A DNA stretch of 64,000 nucleotides from Myroides albus (GCF_009711045.1 NZ_WMJX01000012.1:35967-99966); one strand, 5' to 3'. Positions 33,771 to 42,193 are shown, numbered from the stretch's first letter. Notes: generated from the sequence alone by a model not told the origin. Made by a program: numbers and translations.

Positions 33771-34830
33771 TTCTCAATAAAAATAAACCTAAAATAGCAA
33801 ATACAACGTTTGGTATCCAAACAGCAACAATAGGAGGAATACTCGATGCCTCTCCTAAAACACTAAATACCTTGTCAAAAAACACGTATATAAAAGCTAA
33901 CGAGATACCAATAGCTAAATTGATTCCCATCCCACCTCTGCGTTTCATAGAAGATACAGAGACAGCAATGATCGTTAAAATAAAAGCAGAAACAGGTACA
34001 CTGTACTTTTTGTATAATACGACTAAATAGATATTTATATTCGATGATCCTCTTGCCTGCTCCTTAGCGATAAAGTTTCTAAGCTGTTGCAAGGGCATCG
34101 TCTCAGCAGCATAAACAACAGGAGTTAAATCATCTAAGTCAAAATCTAACTTCAGTTCCTTCTTGTCTGCTCTTTCTATTTCATCTCCTTCTGCGCCTAC
34201 CTCTCTCTTGGCATATTTATGCAACATATAAACTTCTGCCTCCGGATCCCATACAATGCGTTCTGCTGTAATTTTTGTCTTTAACTTATTGCCATCCATC
34301 TCCTCCATCATAAAGTTAAAACCTGTCTTTGTTGTCGACGAAAAACTACTTACATAAATAAACTCATTTGCACTAATTTGCCTATAAACATTCTGAGATT
34401 CCCGAGCCTCACTTCTCGTCAGATATTTATATCTAAAATCATTGTATCCTGCACTTGCTTTAGGCACTAAATAAAATGCCATAAACATAGCCATTAAAGA
34501 AACCAAGGTAGCTCCAATAAAATAAGGTCTTAGAAAGCGATTAAACGAAATCCCAGAACTTAAAATAGCGACGATTTCTGTATTATTAGCCAATTTGGAA
34601 GTAAACCAAATGATAGAGATAAACAAAAATATGGGAAAAAGCATATTAGCAAAGTAAATCGTAAAGTCGAGATAATACTGCAATATTTCTAACAGAGGAG
34701 CTTGCTTGTCTATCATTTTATTTACTTTCTCTGAAACGTCGATAACTATTCCGATAGGTACAAACAATAATAACATTACAGTAAATGTTACTAAATACCT
34801 CTTAAGAATATACCAATCAATAATCTTCAT
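33757..34830 (-). CDS. LptF/LptG family lipopolysaccharide export permease
   Basis: A 357-residue YjgP/YjgQ-family permease. Three N-terminal membrane segments (after IIDWYILKRYL), a periplasmic beta-jellyroll-like region (about 140-245, VYRQISANEFIYV) and three C-terminal segments (MGINLAIGISLAFIYVF, then WIPNVVFAILGLFLL) are visible. LptF/G with the LptB ATPase pull LPS out of the inner membrane to LptC. I cannot separate F from G by eye. It follows tgt by 32 bp and overlaps the EamA gene. Confidence 0.93.
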   Translation of the reverse strand: MKIIDWYILKRYLVTFTVMLLLFVPIGIVIDVSEKVNKMIDKQAPLLEILQYYLDFTIYFANMLFPIFLFISIIWFTSKLANNTEIVAILSSGISFNRFLRPYFIGATLVSLMAMFMAFYLVPKASAGYNDFRYKYLTRSEARESQNVYRQISANEFIYVSSFSSTTKTGFNFMMEEMDGNKLKTKITAERIVWDPEAEVYMLHKYAKREVGAEGDEIERADKKELKLDFDLDDLTPVVYAAETMPLQQLRNFIAKEQARGSSNINIYLVVLYKKYSVPVSAFILTIIAVSVSSMKRRGGMGINLAIGISLAFIYVFFDKVFSVLGEASSIPPIVAVWIPNVVFAILGLFLLRNARR

Positions 34831-34862
34831 ACCTTGCTAATTAGATCTTTTTCTATACTATA

Positions 34863-35993
34863 TTACAAACGTTGATCCATTTGTCTTACCATCTTATTCT
34901 TCCACTCTGTGAAAGTTCCAGCTAATATCTGACGACGAGCTTCACGCACAAGCCATAGATAAAAACCTAAATTGTGGATACTTGCAATTTGTTTCCCCAG
35001 CGATTCGTTTGCTGCAAACAAGTGACGTAAATACGCTTTTGAGTAAGCCGTATCTACCCATGTATAGCCATTCTCATCGATAGGTGAAAAGTCTGCCTCC
35101 CACTTTTTATTCTTAATATTGATAGATCCATGTGCTGTAAATAACATTCCGTTACGCGCATTACGCGTCGGCATTACACAGTCAAACATATCTACTCCTA
35201 ATGCGATATTCTCCAAAATATTAATCGGCGTACCAACCCCCATTAAATAACGAGGTTTTTCTGTTGGCAATATACCACATACTAATTCAGTCATTGCGTA
35301 CATTTCTTCTGCTGGCTCTCCAACAGACAATCCACCAATAGCATTCCCTTCTGCCCCTACATTAGCGATATACTCCGCAGATTGCTCGCGTAGATCCTTA
35401 AATGTACTTCCTTGTACAATCGGAAATAACGTTTGAGAATATCCGTACATCTCTGGAACTTTAGCCAAGTGATCAACACATCTGTCCAACCATCTATGTG
35501 TACGGTGCATCGATCTTTTTGCATATCTGTAGTCACACGGATAAGGCGTACACTCGTCAAAAGCCATAATGATATCTGCTCCAATCGTACGTTGAATTTC
35601 CATAACGCTTTCTGGTGAAAAGAAGTGATATGAACCGTCGATATGCGATTTGAATTTTACACCCTCCTCCTTAATCTTTCTGTTAGATGACAGAGAATAA
35701 ACTTGAAATCCACCACTATCCGTCAAGATATTTCTATCCCAATTCATGAATTTATGCAAACCACCTGCTGCCTTTAAAATTTCCATTTTTGGACGCAAGT
35801 ATAAATGGTATGTATTCCCCAAGATAATATCTGGGTTTATTTCCTCTTTTAACTCTCTTTGATGAACACCTTTAACTGTAGCAACAGTTCCAACTGGCAT
35901 AAAGATTGGTGTTTCTATTACACCGTGATCTAACGTTATCTTACCTGCTCTCGCACGAGATTGTGCATCTGTCTGTAATAAATCGAACTTCAT
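34863..35993 (-). CDS. tgt: Queuine/preQ1 tRNA-ribosyltransferase, lacking the usual zinc cysteines
   Basis: A 376-residue TGT that swaps G34 for preQ1 in GUN-anticodon tRNAs. The TIM barrel is clear: TPIFMPVGTVATVKGV, ILGNTYHLYLRP, LTDSGGFQVYSL, MAFDECTPYPCD, GGLSVGEP, and the catalytic Asp region GVDMFDCVMPTRNARNG. The standard zinc site CxCxxC before YSxAYLRHL is missing: the segment reads ENGYTWVDTAYSKAYLRHL with no cysteine, while the later H of IHNLGFYLWL is kept. I recall this as a lineage trait of Bacteroidota TGTs. First gene of a run with lptF/G and EamA. Confidence 0.95.
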   Translation of the reverse strand: MKFDLLQTDAQSRARAGKITLDHGVIETPIFMPVGTVATVKGVHQRELKEEINPDIILGNTYHLYLRPKMEILKAAGGLHKFMNWDRNILTDSGGFQVYSLSSNRKIKEEGVKFKSHIDGSYHFFSPESVMEIQRTIGADIIMAFDECTPYPCDYRYAKRSMHRTHRWLDRCVDHLAKVPEMYGYSQTLFPIVQGSTFKDLREQSAEYIANVGAEGNAIGGLSVGEPAEEMYAMTELVCGILPTEKPRYLMGVGTPINILENIALGVDMFDCVMPTRNARNGMLFTAHGSINIKNKKWEADFSPIDENGYTWVDTAYSKAYLRHLFAANESLGKQIASIHNLGFYLWLVREARRQILAGTFTEWKNKMVRQMDQRL

Positions 35994-36012
35994 ATTAATT
36001 ATTTACAACTCG

Positions 36013-36020
36013 CAAAGATA
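36013..36020 (-). promoter_or_regulatory. Probable -7 element of tgt
   Basis: TATCTTTG on the minus strand, 20 bp before the ATG, with a TTG about 21 bp further upstream; this fits a Bacteroidota promoter with a very short leader. Confidence 0.55.
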
Positions 36021-36076
36021 ATGTAAAACAATCTAAGCGAACAATATTAATTTATTTTTATCATTTGTCATTCACC

Positions 36077-37093
36077 CTATAAATAAGCCCTGCTTTTCAA
36101 CAACAACCAAATTACAATTGGAGCTCCAAAAAGTGACGTTATTGCATTAATAGGCAGCAAAAAATGATCTCCTCCTATCTGTGTTAGCATATCACAAAGC
36201 AACATCAATATTGCCCCTATACCTGCCGAATAATAGATCAAACTTCGGTGCTGATTTACTCTAAATAGCATACGCGTAATATGCGGAACTGCTAACCCTA
36301 CAAAAGCTATCGGTCCTACAAATGCTGTGGATACACCAGCCAACAAAGCCGTTACTACAATAATGCTATTGCGCGTTAACTTTAAATTTATCCCCATCGA
36401 AGAAGCGTAATTATCTCCAAGTAATAAGGCATCAAGTCCCCTTGCTAACGACAAAGCTCCCAATAGACCTATCAGTACAACAAAGGCAAAAAAGCTAATG
36501 ACTTCATAACTTAAATTGCCCAAGCTACCCAAGGCCCAAAAAGTAAATCGCTTGATTTCCTCTGCTGAACTAAAGAAAGTCAGTATACTAATAGCAGCAT
36601 TGGCAAAACTCCCGAACATAATTCCCACAATTAGAATTGTCGCAGTATTCTTAACTTTATAAGACACACTCAAAACTAAAAGCAGTAATAAGAAGCTCCC
36701 TAAAATAGATATAATAGCAACACCGTAGGTAGAAGATAACAGAGAAACCAGACTTGCAGGTAAAATCGAACTCCCCAAAAACAATATAGCAACACCTAAA
36801 CCTGCACCAGAGCTAACCCCTAACACATAAGATTCTGCCATCGGATTTCGAAAAAGGGTCTGCATTAATAAACCACTTACTGACAAAGCAACCCCTACCA
36901 GCATAGCTACTAAAGCTTTGGGTAAGCGAAAATTCAATACAATATAGCGCCAAGTACTCTTCATTTCCTCATCCCCCAACAATATCGCTACAACCGAATC
37001 AAAGGGTATGCGAATTGTCCCTGTGGAAATATTCAATATAAATACCACAAAGATTGAGAAACATAAAAGGAGGGCTATCATTTTTTTCATCAT
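36077..37093 (-). CDS. FecCD-family iron-siderophore/cobalamin ABC transporter permease
   Basis: A 338-residue permease with about ten membrane segments. Family marks: FRLPKALVAMLVGVALSVSG, LLMQTLFRNPMAESYVLG, FWALGSLGNLSYEV and FVGPIAFVGLAVPHITRM, all typical of BtuC/FhuB/FecCD permeases. It would form a homodimer. The binding lipoprotein gene upstream overlaps it by one base (TAATG). No ATPase gene is adjacent; the best candidate in the window is 48456-49244, 10 kb away. Iron-siderophore versus cobalamin cannot be decided from sequence alone. Confidence 0.93.
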   Translation of the reverse strand: MMKKMIALLLCFSIFVVFILNISTGTIRIPFDSVVAILLGDEEMKSTWRYIVLNFRLPKALVAMLVGVALSVSGLLMQTLFRNPMAESYVLGVSSGAGLGVAILFLGSSILPASLVSLLSSTYGVAIISILGSFLLLLLVLSVSYKVKNTATILIVGIMFGSFANAAISILTFFSSAEEIKRFTFWALGSLGNLSYEVISFFAFVVLIGLLGALSLARGLDALLLGDNYASSMGINLKLTRNSIIVVTALLAGVSTAFVGPIAFVGLAVPHITRMLFRVNQHRSLIYYSAGIGAILMLLCDMLTQIGGDHFLLPINAITSLFGAPIVIWLLLKSRAYL

Positions 37094-38247
37094 TATTTCA
37101 ACTGCTTGTAAAACACAGGCTCATACCCGGGTAAAACCTCTGGGTGAAAAATGTAGATTAAATCTTTCAATACAAGATCAGGACGCGTAGGTCCTAATTC
37201 ATAAAAGACAGTTCCTCCCGTGCTACCTTTGGTAGGTGCAAAAGAAAACACCTTGCCCGATTGAAAGGATTTAAAATTGGCGTAATGAGGATTTGCCTCT
37301 TTCAATTGTGCCAATGTTTCATAGTGCCCTGGATTGATCCAATATTCAGCGTCTTTCGCCTTATCGAATACACTTTCGAAACTCAGAGCAAGACTACCTG
37401 TTACCTCAGTGTCTTTCCACAAGTAATCAGATACAGCGTCTTTGAAATAGATACCTGCCCAGCTGCCTCCTCCTGGCATATACCACACATCTTGGTACAT
37501 AACACCACTCATCACCGTTGGCTGAACAACTATATCATTTACTAATTTCAAAGCATTTTGATATTCCTCCTCAATCTCTGTAAATAAGCGTTCAGCTTTT
37601 TCACGTTTGTCAAATAAAACACCATATAACTTGATCCATTCCGCTTTACCCAATGGAGTTTGCTCTACCCAATCGCCATTGTACAAAACTGCAATGCCAC
37701 TTTGAGCAATTGTCTGTAAACTCTTATTGCTATCGTCCATTGCAAAAGCCACTACCACCCCAGGTTCCAAATCAATTACTTGTTCCGTGTTTAAGCTCTC
37801 GTTCGACCCTAACTCTTTTACTTTCCCCTCATTGATCAATTGACGTACAACAGGAGTAGAAATATAGTCTAAACCTGGAAAACCTCTTAATGTACCTACT
37901 TCATTCAATAATTCTAAAGCTGGTATATGCGTTGTTGAAGTAACGACAATATCCTTGACAGGTACTTCAATCCTCTGTCTGTTCTTTAATGAATCAGGTA
38001 AAACAGCCTCTTTCTTAGCTAATACATAACTATAAGTCTTACTACTCCCTGCCCAAGGTTGTGATATATTTACAAGGGAATAATCTTCGTGATATTCAAT
38101 TTCTAACCCTTTAGCATAAGCAATGGAAGTCGTTCCACTAAAAATATTCTCACGTTGAACATCTCCTCGTGCTATTTGTTTTTTACATGATGTAAAACCA
38201 AATAAAACTGATAATACACTAAGTGTAATTACTATTCCTTTTTTCAT
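37093..38247 (-). CDS. Periplasmic-binding lipoprotein of an iron/B12-type ABC transporter
   Basis: A 384-residue lipoprotein (signal ending GFTSC, cysteine at 21) of the BtuF/FhuD-like class III binding-protein family. Marks: IVVTSTTHIPALELLNEVGTL near 100, ALDLEPGVVVAFA-like strand IDLEPGVVVAFAMDD, NGDWVEQTPLGKAEWIKLYG, and the C-terminal YWINPGHYETLAQLKEANP. It captures the chelate in the periplasm and docks on the permease encoded just downstream. The NGDWVEQTPLGKAEW motif is typical of Bacteroidota members of this family. Confidence 0.9.
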   Translation of the reverse strand: MKKGIVITLSVLSVLFGFTSCKKQIARGDVQRENIFSGTTSIAYAKGLEIEYHEDYSLVNISQPWAGSSKTYSYVLAKKEAVLPDSLKNRQRIEVPVKDIVVTSTTHIPALELLNEVGTLRGFPGLDYISTPVVRQLINEGKVKELGSNESLNTEQVIDLEPGVVVAFAMDDSNKSLQTIAQSGIAVLYNGDWVEQTPLGKAEWIKLYGVLFDKREKAERLFTEIEEEYQNALKLVNDIVVQPTVMSGVMYQDVWYMPGGGSWAGIYFKDAVSDYLWKDTEVTGSLALSFESVFDKAKDAEYWINPGHYETLAQLKEANPHYANFKSFQSGKVFSFAPTKGSTGGTVFYELGPTRPDLVLKDLIYIFHPEVLPGYEPVFYKQLK

Positions 38248-38269
38248 ATAAAATCAATGGTTTGTTTCA

Positions 38270-38277
38270 CAAATGTA
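38270..38277 (-). promoter_or_regulatory. Probable -7 element of the binding-lipoprotein/permease operon
   Basis: TACATTTG on the minus strand, 23 bp before the ATG of the binding-lipoprotein gene. The -33 match is partial (TTC at 19-20 bp). Confidence 0.5.
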
Positions 38278-38390
38278 GAATTATTTCTTAGACTTTTGAA
38301 GCAATTACACCTCCTGATAATTGTAATTTATGACGAAAAGAATAATTTATATTAAAAATCTCATTACTTTTATATATAATTGTATTATCT

Positions 38391-38621
38391 ATGGCAAACT
38401 TAAAACAACTAATATATACGAATAAAGCATTATTGTGTATAGCTATTTTGCTCTTTGCTGTTACTTTGCAAGCTTGTAAAAAAGAAGTCAAACAACAGCC
38501 TAAAGTAGAATATGGTACATTCACTAACCCAGAAACTGCGTTCAATGAGTGCAAAGAAATATTGAATAACCTTTCTTTGAATTTGAATAAAACACTCGAT
38601 AAGAAACAGACTACAAAATAA
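38391..38621 (+). CDS. Small lipoprotein of unknown function
   Basis: A 76-residue protein whose first 29 residues are a lipoprotein signal (LLFAVTLQAC), leaving a mature chain of about 48 residues with a helix (NPETAFNECKEILNNLSLN). The mature part resembles small Flavobacterial lipoproteins whose motif FxxPEEAFxExxKxLxxxS I remember seeing, but I cannot name a family. It precedes the DUF4252 gene by 6 bp, so they form one transcript and probably act together in the envelope. Confidence 0.78.
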   Translation: MANLKQLIYTNKALLCIAILLFAVTLQACKKEVKQQPKVEYGTFTNPETAFNECKEILNNLSLNLNKTLDKKQTTK

Positions 38622-38627
38622 AACATT

Positions 38628-39149
38628 ATGAAGTATATCATTAAAAAAGCGATAATAACCTTATTATTTGTTTTTGGATTTTCGCTAAACTTCTTTGCAC
38701 AAGAAGCTTTTTCGGAATTTGAAAAAGACAAACAGGTTAATAATGTCATCGTAAACAAGAAGATGTTTGAAATGATGAGCAACGTCAAAGTAAATCAATC
38801 GAGCGAAGAAGATAAAGCTTATTTTAACTTGATAAAAAAGCTTGACAACCTTCGTGTTTTTCACACTAAAAACGATGCAAGCAAAAGTAAAATGACAACT
38901 GCTGTAGCTGACTATGCATCTAAAAAAGGCCTAAAACAATTTTCGTCAAGTAATAAAAATGGCGCTGAAGTAACCATCTATATTAACAAAGACGGCAGTG
39001 CTACGAATGTCAATGAATTGGTTATGTTAAATCAAGACAGCAGCAAGGGAGAAAATAGCATCATGTATTTGCAAGGCAGTTTCAGTATAAATGAAATATC
39101 AGCACTAACAAACAAAATGAATCTACCTGTAGGAGATTCTTTCAAATAA
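38628..39149 (+). CDS. DUF4252-family exported protein
   Basis: A 173-residue protein with a signal peptide (ITLLFVFGFSLNFFAQ). The mature part fits DUF4252: early helix EFEKDKQVNNVIVNKKMFEMM, middle LIKKLDNLRVFHTKN, a strand EVTIYINKDGSATNVNELV and the closing pattern ISALTNKMNLPVGDSFK. In Bacteroidota these genes usually follow an ECF sigma factor and an anti-sigma-like membrane gene; here only the small lipoprotein precedes it and no sigma factor is present. The function is unknown; an envelope-stress role is suggested by usual context. A hairpin terminator follows. Confidence 0.88.
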   Translation: MKYIIKKAIITLLFVFGFSLNFFAQEAFSEFEKDKQVNNVIVNKKMFEMMSNVKVNQSSEEDKAYFNLIKKLDNLRVFHTKNDASKSKMTTAVADYASKKGLKQFSSSNKNGAEVTIYINKDGSATNVNELVMLNQDSSKGENSIMYLQGSFSINEISALTNKMNLPVGDSFK

Positions 39150-39151
39150 TC

Positions 39152-39177
39152 AAAAGCACCGAATGGTGCTTTTTTTA
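39152..39177 (+). terminator. Intrinsic terminator after the DUF4252 gene
   Basis: Arms AAAGCACC and GGTGCTTT with a GAAT loop and T run, directly after the stop. Confidence 0.85.
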
Positions 39178-39208
39178 TGCTGTATAAACAATACCTCATA
39201 TATAACAA

Positions 39209-39235
39209 AAAAAGCCATCCTTTTAGGATGGCTTT
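39209..39235 (-). terminator. Terminator of the single tRNA-Lys gene
   Basis: Arms AAAGCCATCC and GGATGGCTTT with a four-base loop and a T run on the minus strand, eight bp after the tRNA 3' end. Confidence 0.85.
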
Positions 39236-39242
39236 ATGCTTG

Positions 39243-39315
39243 TGACCCGACTGGGGCTCGAACCCAGGACCCCAACATTAAAAGTGTTGTGCTCTACCAA
39301 CTGAGCTATCGAGTC
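39243..39315 (-). tRNA. tRNA-Lys (anticodon TTT), copy 1
   Basis: A 73-nt cloverleaf with acceptor arms GACTCGA/TCGGGTC, anticodon stem-loop CAACA-CTTTTAA-TGTTG giving TTT, and T-loop GGTTCGAGCC. CCA not encoded. It stands alone with its own promoter and terminator; six further copies lie at 42194-42993 with the same sequence. Confidence 0.96.
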
Positions 39316-39348
39316 ATTGAAAACATATTTTGTTTCCCAATTGCTGTG

Positions 39349-39379
39349 CAAAGGTAAACCTTTTTGAATACCATCCAAA
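39349..39379 (-). promoter_or_regulatory. Promoter of tRNA-Lys copy 1
   Basis: Read on the minus strand, TTTG (39379-39376), exactly 19 bp, then TACCTTTG (39356-39349): a full match to the Bacteroidota promoter. Transcription would start about 25 bp before the tRNA. Confidence 0.8.
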
Positions 39380-40045
39380 CATTTTATTTATATTTTTCCC
39401 AGCATTTACAACACTCCAGACCTAACTATTTAGTTTTTAAGCATTAGAAGAAATAATAATATTTACCTGCTTTAAATATTTTAAATCATAGATTGTACAA
39501 AAGATAAAGTAGCTCCATAAAATGAAAACATAAGGATCTCCTTCCTCTCCCAACTACAAATAAAAAGAGAGAAAATAAACAAAAGTCAAAAACACAACAC
39601 CTTTGAATAGTCACTCTATCCCAACAAAAGAGCATTCATTCAATTACCAACTCATATCCAACCTCATCCCTTCTATCTCACTTGTTTCGGCAACACCCCT
39701 TACAACTTTCAACCAACTACAGTCACCTCAACACTACAAGACACCTACAAATGACTACCGAAGTTCAAAGCCGTATCTCCTTAAAATTTCTACTCCATTT
39801 TTAAAATAATGAGGTTAATTCCCTCCTTTTTTTTCAATTCCCCTCCTTTTTCCCATCTTTTTTTACACTATTGAAGGCAGGAAGCTTCCTCAAACAACCT
39901 GTAATGCAAAAAAAAGTATTTTTTTTCGCAATCAAAACAAAATCTAAACCACTACAAATAAACACATTACATCAATTTATTCAAAATTCCCTTTTCAGAA
40001 ACACCCATTCTCATCGCAGCAACAGAAGGCATTCAAGCAAGATTA

Positions 40046-40078
40046 TAGGACATTCTTAGGACAATGATAGGACTATAA
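40046..40078. repeat. Three tandem 11-bp direct repeats upstream of the DUF6266 gene
   Basis: Units TAGGACATTCT, TAGGACAATGA, TAGGACTATAA in exact 11-bp register, followed by a partial unit CAGGCAAAACA and the AAAACAAG tail shared with the array at 1993-2050. The array lies 260 bp before the ATG of the DUF6266 gene, with a small stem AGGC/GCCT just after it. Confidence 0.75.
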
Positions 40079-40341
40079 CAGGCAAAACAAGCCTTTTGTC
40101 CTTCTATCCTCCCTTTGTAGATTACTTATTGATAACAAATAATGCCAGATCATCAACCGCATCCCCTCGTGAAATATCCACCTACTTGCCTTATACCATT
40201 CTTTGATTTCCTTCTTTACAAGTTCAAATTCCATTCAAGCCCAGCAAAGTAAAGCAAGCAACTTTTTCAATTTTCTTTTATTTGTGAAACTACCGTATCT
40301 AAGCATTTTATACCTTATAATATTCAAAAAAAGACAAGGCC

Positions 40342-41418
40342 ATGGCAGAAATAAAAGAAGGAATATTAGGACCCTTAGTAGGCAAGATTGCATCTGTAGT
40401 TGGAGTAAAGTGGAGAGGTAGAAATATACTGAGATCAAAACCGACAAAATCGAAGAAAAAAGCCACAGAAACACAGCTCAAACAATGGGACAAGATGAGC
40501 TTGGTTTCTTCCTTTTGCAGTCGATTCAAAGAGTTTGTCAATGCAAACTGCCCACCTATAGCCGTAGGAACAAAATGGTTGAACGGAAAAGAGCAAATGA
40601 TTTCAAGGCTAATGAAACAAGGAGTTGTCGAACACGAAAACACACAGTATATCAATATCGAAAAAGTATTGCTCTCCATAGGCGTACTCGCTCCTGCTGT
40701 GATCAAAAAAATCAACCGATTAAAAACGGGCAAGCTAAAAGTGCAATGGGACAATGCGCTAATTAATCCCCTCGCTTTAGATACAGATCAACTTACGATC
40801 ATGACCTATCACGAAGATTTAGATCAGTTCATCCCTATCACAGCTATCGCACAGCGCAGAGACAAATATGCTCACTTTAATCTACCTGAACAATGGACTA
40901 CGGGTAGAGTTTACTTGTGGAGTATGTGGAAAGCCCAAGATGGCAGTGTTCACAGTACAAGTTGTTTTCACGGTGTATTGGATCTAAATGCAAATTCAGA
41001 AGAATTACCCATAGAAAAAACAACAACACAAATAGACAACGAAAATAAAGCAACTGACAATCACACAAAAGCTTCAACTACAACAACCACTCCTAAACCA
41101 CACTCAACAGTCAAAAACGCCAAAGCGAAAAAGGAGGTAAACAAAACGATTAAAGTAAAGCATACCGAAGTCAGCCAAACAAAGACTAACATCGATACGA
41201 GCAAACACACTCCTTCTGTTATTACAGAGCAACAAGACAAAAAAGAGGTCAGCCCAAACGTCCCCTTTGGTCTAATTCGAAAAATTAAAAAAGTAACTCC
41301 TAAAAACAAGAACCAGATCAGTCGAACAAACTCCCCTCAGTACACAGAAAACACATTGAACGCTCAAGAGCTCCCTAATAGTATGATGACCAAAATGAGG
41401 GAAGAACAACGAGAGTGA
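40342..41418 (+). CDS. DUF6266-family protein with a long Lys/Thr-rich tail
   Basis: A 358-residue protein. The first about 215 residues match my memory of DUF6266: GILGPLVGKIASVVGVKWRG, then RSKPTKSKKKATETQLKQWD and later a beta-rich region (KLKVQWDNALINPLALDTDQ, VYLWSMWKAQDGSVHSTSCF). No signal peptide. From about 220 to 358 it is a low-complexity, Lys/Thr/Asn-rich, probably disordered tail that I do not expect in the family. DUF6266 proteins often occur in many copies in Bacteroidota with unknown function. It is isolated, preceded by the phased 11-bp repeats and 1 kb of non-coding DNA. Confidence 0.75.
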   Translation: MAEIKEGILGPLVGKIASVVGVKWRGRNILRSKPTKSKKKATETQLKQWDKMSLVSSFCSRFKEFVNANCPPIAVGTKWLNGKEQMISRLMKQGVVEHENTQYINIEKVLLSIGVLAPAVIKKINRLKTGKLKVQWDNALINPLALDTDQLTIMTYHEDLDQFIPITAIAQRRDKYAHFNLPEQWTTGRVYLWSMWKAQDGSVHSTSCFHGVLDLNANSEELPIEKTTTQIDNENKATDNHTKASTTTTTPKPHSTVKNAKAKKEVNKTIKVKHTEVSQTKTNIDTSKHTPSVITEQQDKKEVSPNVPFGLIRKIKKVTPKNKNQISRTNSPQYTENTLNAQELPNSMMTKMREEQRE

Positions 41419-41550
41419 AATAGTTTGTGTAAACGAGTCATTCGGAACACAGCCTCTTATCCCTATTTTGTAAAGTTCAATAAATAGATTTCCTTCTGAG
41501 ATAGTACATCCTTTAGAAAGGGAATATCAATATTTATCCTTTAATTTGTC

Positions 41551-41571
41551 TGAGCGATATCTTATCGCTCA
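41551..41571. other. Perfect hairpin, possible terminator of the DUF6266 gene
   Basis: Nine-bp arms TGAGCGATA and TATCGCTCA with a TCT loop, followed by AATCTGTTTTCG; the T-run is weak. Confidence 0.5.
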
Positions 41572-41707
41572 ATCTGTTTTCGTTAACAAAAAATAAATAG
41601 GCAATTTCGGAAAATTAACAAATGGAGAGATTTCATCTTCAATGCCTTATACTACACTACACAACAGAACATCAATAAAATGAAAACAAGCGACCATAAC
41701 TATCGAT

Positions 41708-41721
41708 ATGATAATTATCAT
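41708..41721. promoter_or_regulatory. 14-bp palindrome upstream of a small membrane protein gene
   Basis: ATGATAATTATCAT, a perfect palindrome. It recalls Fur-type half-sites (TGATAAT/ATTATCA) but lacks their spacing. Placement 58 bp before the start codon makes an operator possible. Confidence 0.35.
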
Positions 41722-41778
41722 TTTAAATGTTAAAAAATATAACTACCTTAGTGTTAAAATAACAAAAATAAACAAGTT

Positions 41779-41991
41779 ATGGCACTACAAAACTTACCTC
41801 TTTACAACTTTGCCAATGGTACATTAATGATTATCATATTTGCATTGGTATGTGTGGGATTAGTTATTGCTTTATTCATGTTCATGGGAGGCTCACCTAA
41901 GCTACCTGATACTGAAGATGAACAAGAGAAACAACAAGTTCCTCCTCAAGTTACACAAGATAACATGGAAAAAACGGAAGATCAACAATAG
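41779..41991 (+). CDS. Small single-pass membrane protein
   Basis: A 70-residue protein with one strong membrane segment (about 15-36, LMIIIFALVCVGLVIALFMF) and a Glu/Gln/Pro-rich charged tail (38-70). By the positive-inside rule the direction is unclear as few basic residues flank the segment. No family recognised. ATG start and a strong terminator after the stop (42027-42071) support it as a real transcript. Confidence 0.72.
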   Translation: MALQNLPLYNFANGTLMIIIFALVCVGLVIALFMFMGGSPKLPDTEDEQEKQQVPPQVTQDNMEKTEDQQ

Positions 41992-42026
41992 ATATGTTCT
42001 ATTTTAAAGAATTGTTCTTGCGCAAG

Positions 42027-42071
42027 AAAAAACAAAGAGAGTTACTACATAGTGACTCTCTTTGTTTTTTT
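42027..42071 (+). terminator. Intrinsic terminator after the small membrane protein gene
   Basis: Arms AAAAAACAAAGAGAGT and ACTCTCTTTGTTTTTT, loop of 12 nt, with flanking A and T runs. A small extra hairpin TTCTTGCGCAAGAA lies just before it. Confidence 0.85.
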
Positions 42072-42152
42072 ATAGATACAGTATCACTTGACTTTGCACT
42101 AAGTCAACATACATAACGGTATTATACAGTCGAGCGCAAACCTATGATATAC

Positions 42153-42186
42153 AAAAAAACGAGATACAGTAGCTGTATCTCGTTTC
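42153..42186 (-). terminator. Terminator of the tRNA-Leu/tRNA-Lys pair
   Basis: Arms CGAGATACAG and CTGTATCTCG, three-base loop, T run on the minus strand, directly after tRNA-Lys copy 2. Confidence 0.88.
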
Positions 42187-42193
42187 CACGATG

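Larger units (their letters stand above)
39316..40341. other. Long non-coding region upstream of the DUF6266 gene
   Basis: About 1 kb with the tRNA-Lys promoter at its left end and the second 11-bp repeat array at 40046-40078. Frames at 39603-39809, 39871-40059 and 40203-40421 are open but rich in Ser/Thr/Asn/His without start context or helical pattern, so I do not call genes. The plus strand is unusually C-rich and G-poor between 39540 and 39860. Confidence 0.6.
41419..41778. other. Intergenic region with two short palindromes
   Basis: About 360 bp. A perfect hairpin (TGAGCGATA, 3-nt loop, TATCGCTCA) at 41551-41571 lacks a T run and may still end the DUF6266 transcript. A 14-bp palindrome ATGATAATTATCAT at 41708-41721 lies 58 bp before the small membrane protein gene. 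No gene seen. Confidence 0.55.

Noticed and set aside
38288..38788. 166-codon minus-strand frame
   Set aside because: It overlaps the small lipoprotein and DUF4252 genes, both with proper signal peptides and short spacing.
39163..39357. Open frame across tRNA-Lys copy 1, and similar frames across copies 2 to 7
   Set aside because: All share the peptide DPTGARTQDPNIKSVVL, which is only the reverse strand of the tRNA sequence.
39603..40059. Two short frames before the DUF6266 gene
   Set aside because: Ser/Thr/His-rich, no start signals, in a C-rich stretch that is open by composition only.
40308..40754. 148-codon minus-strand frame inside the DUF6266 gene
   Set aside because: Shadow frame; the plus-strand frame matches a protein family.
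41708..41721. Fur box
   Set aside because: The palindrome lacks the one-base spacer and outer arms of the 19-bp Fur consensus, and the gene behind it has no iron link; kept only as a weak operator candidate.
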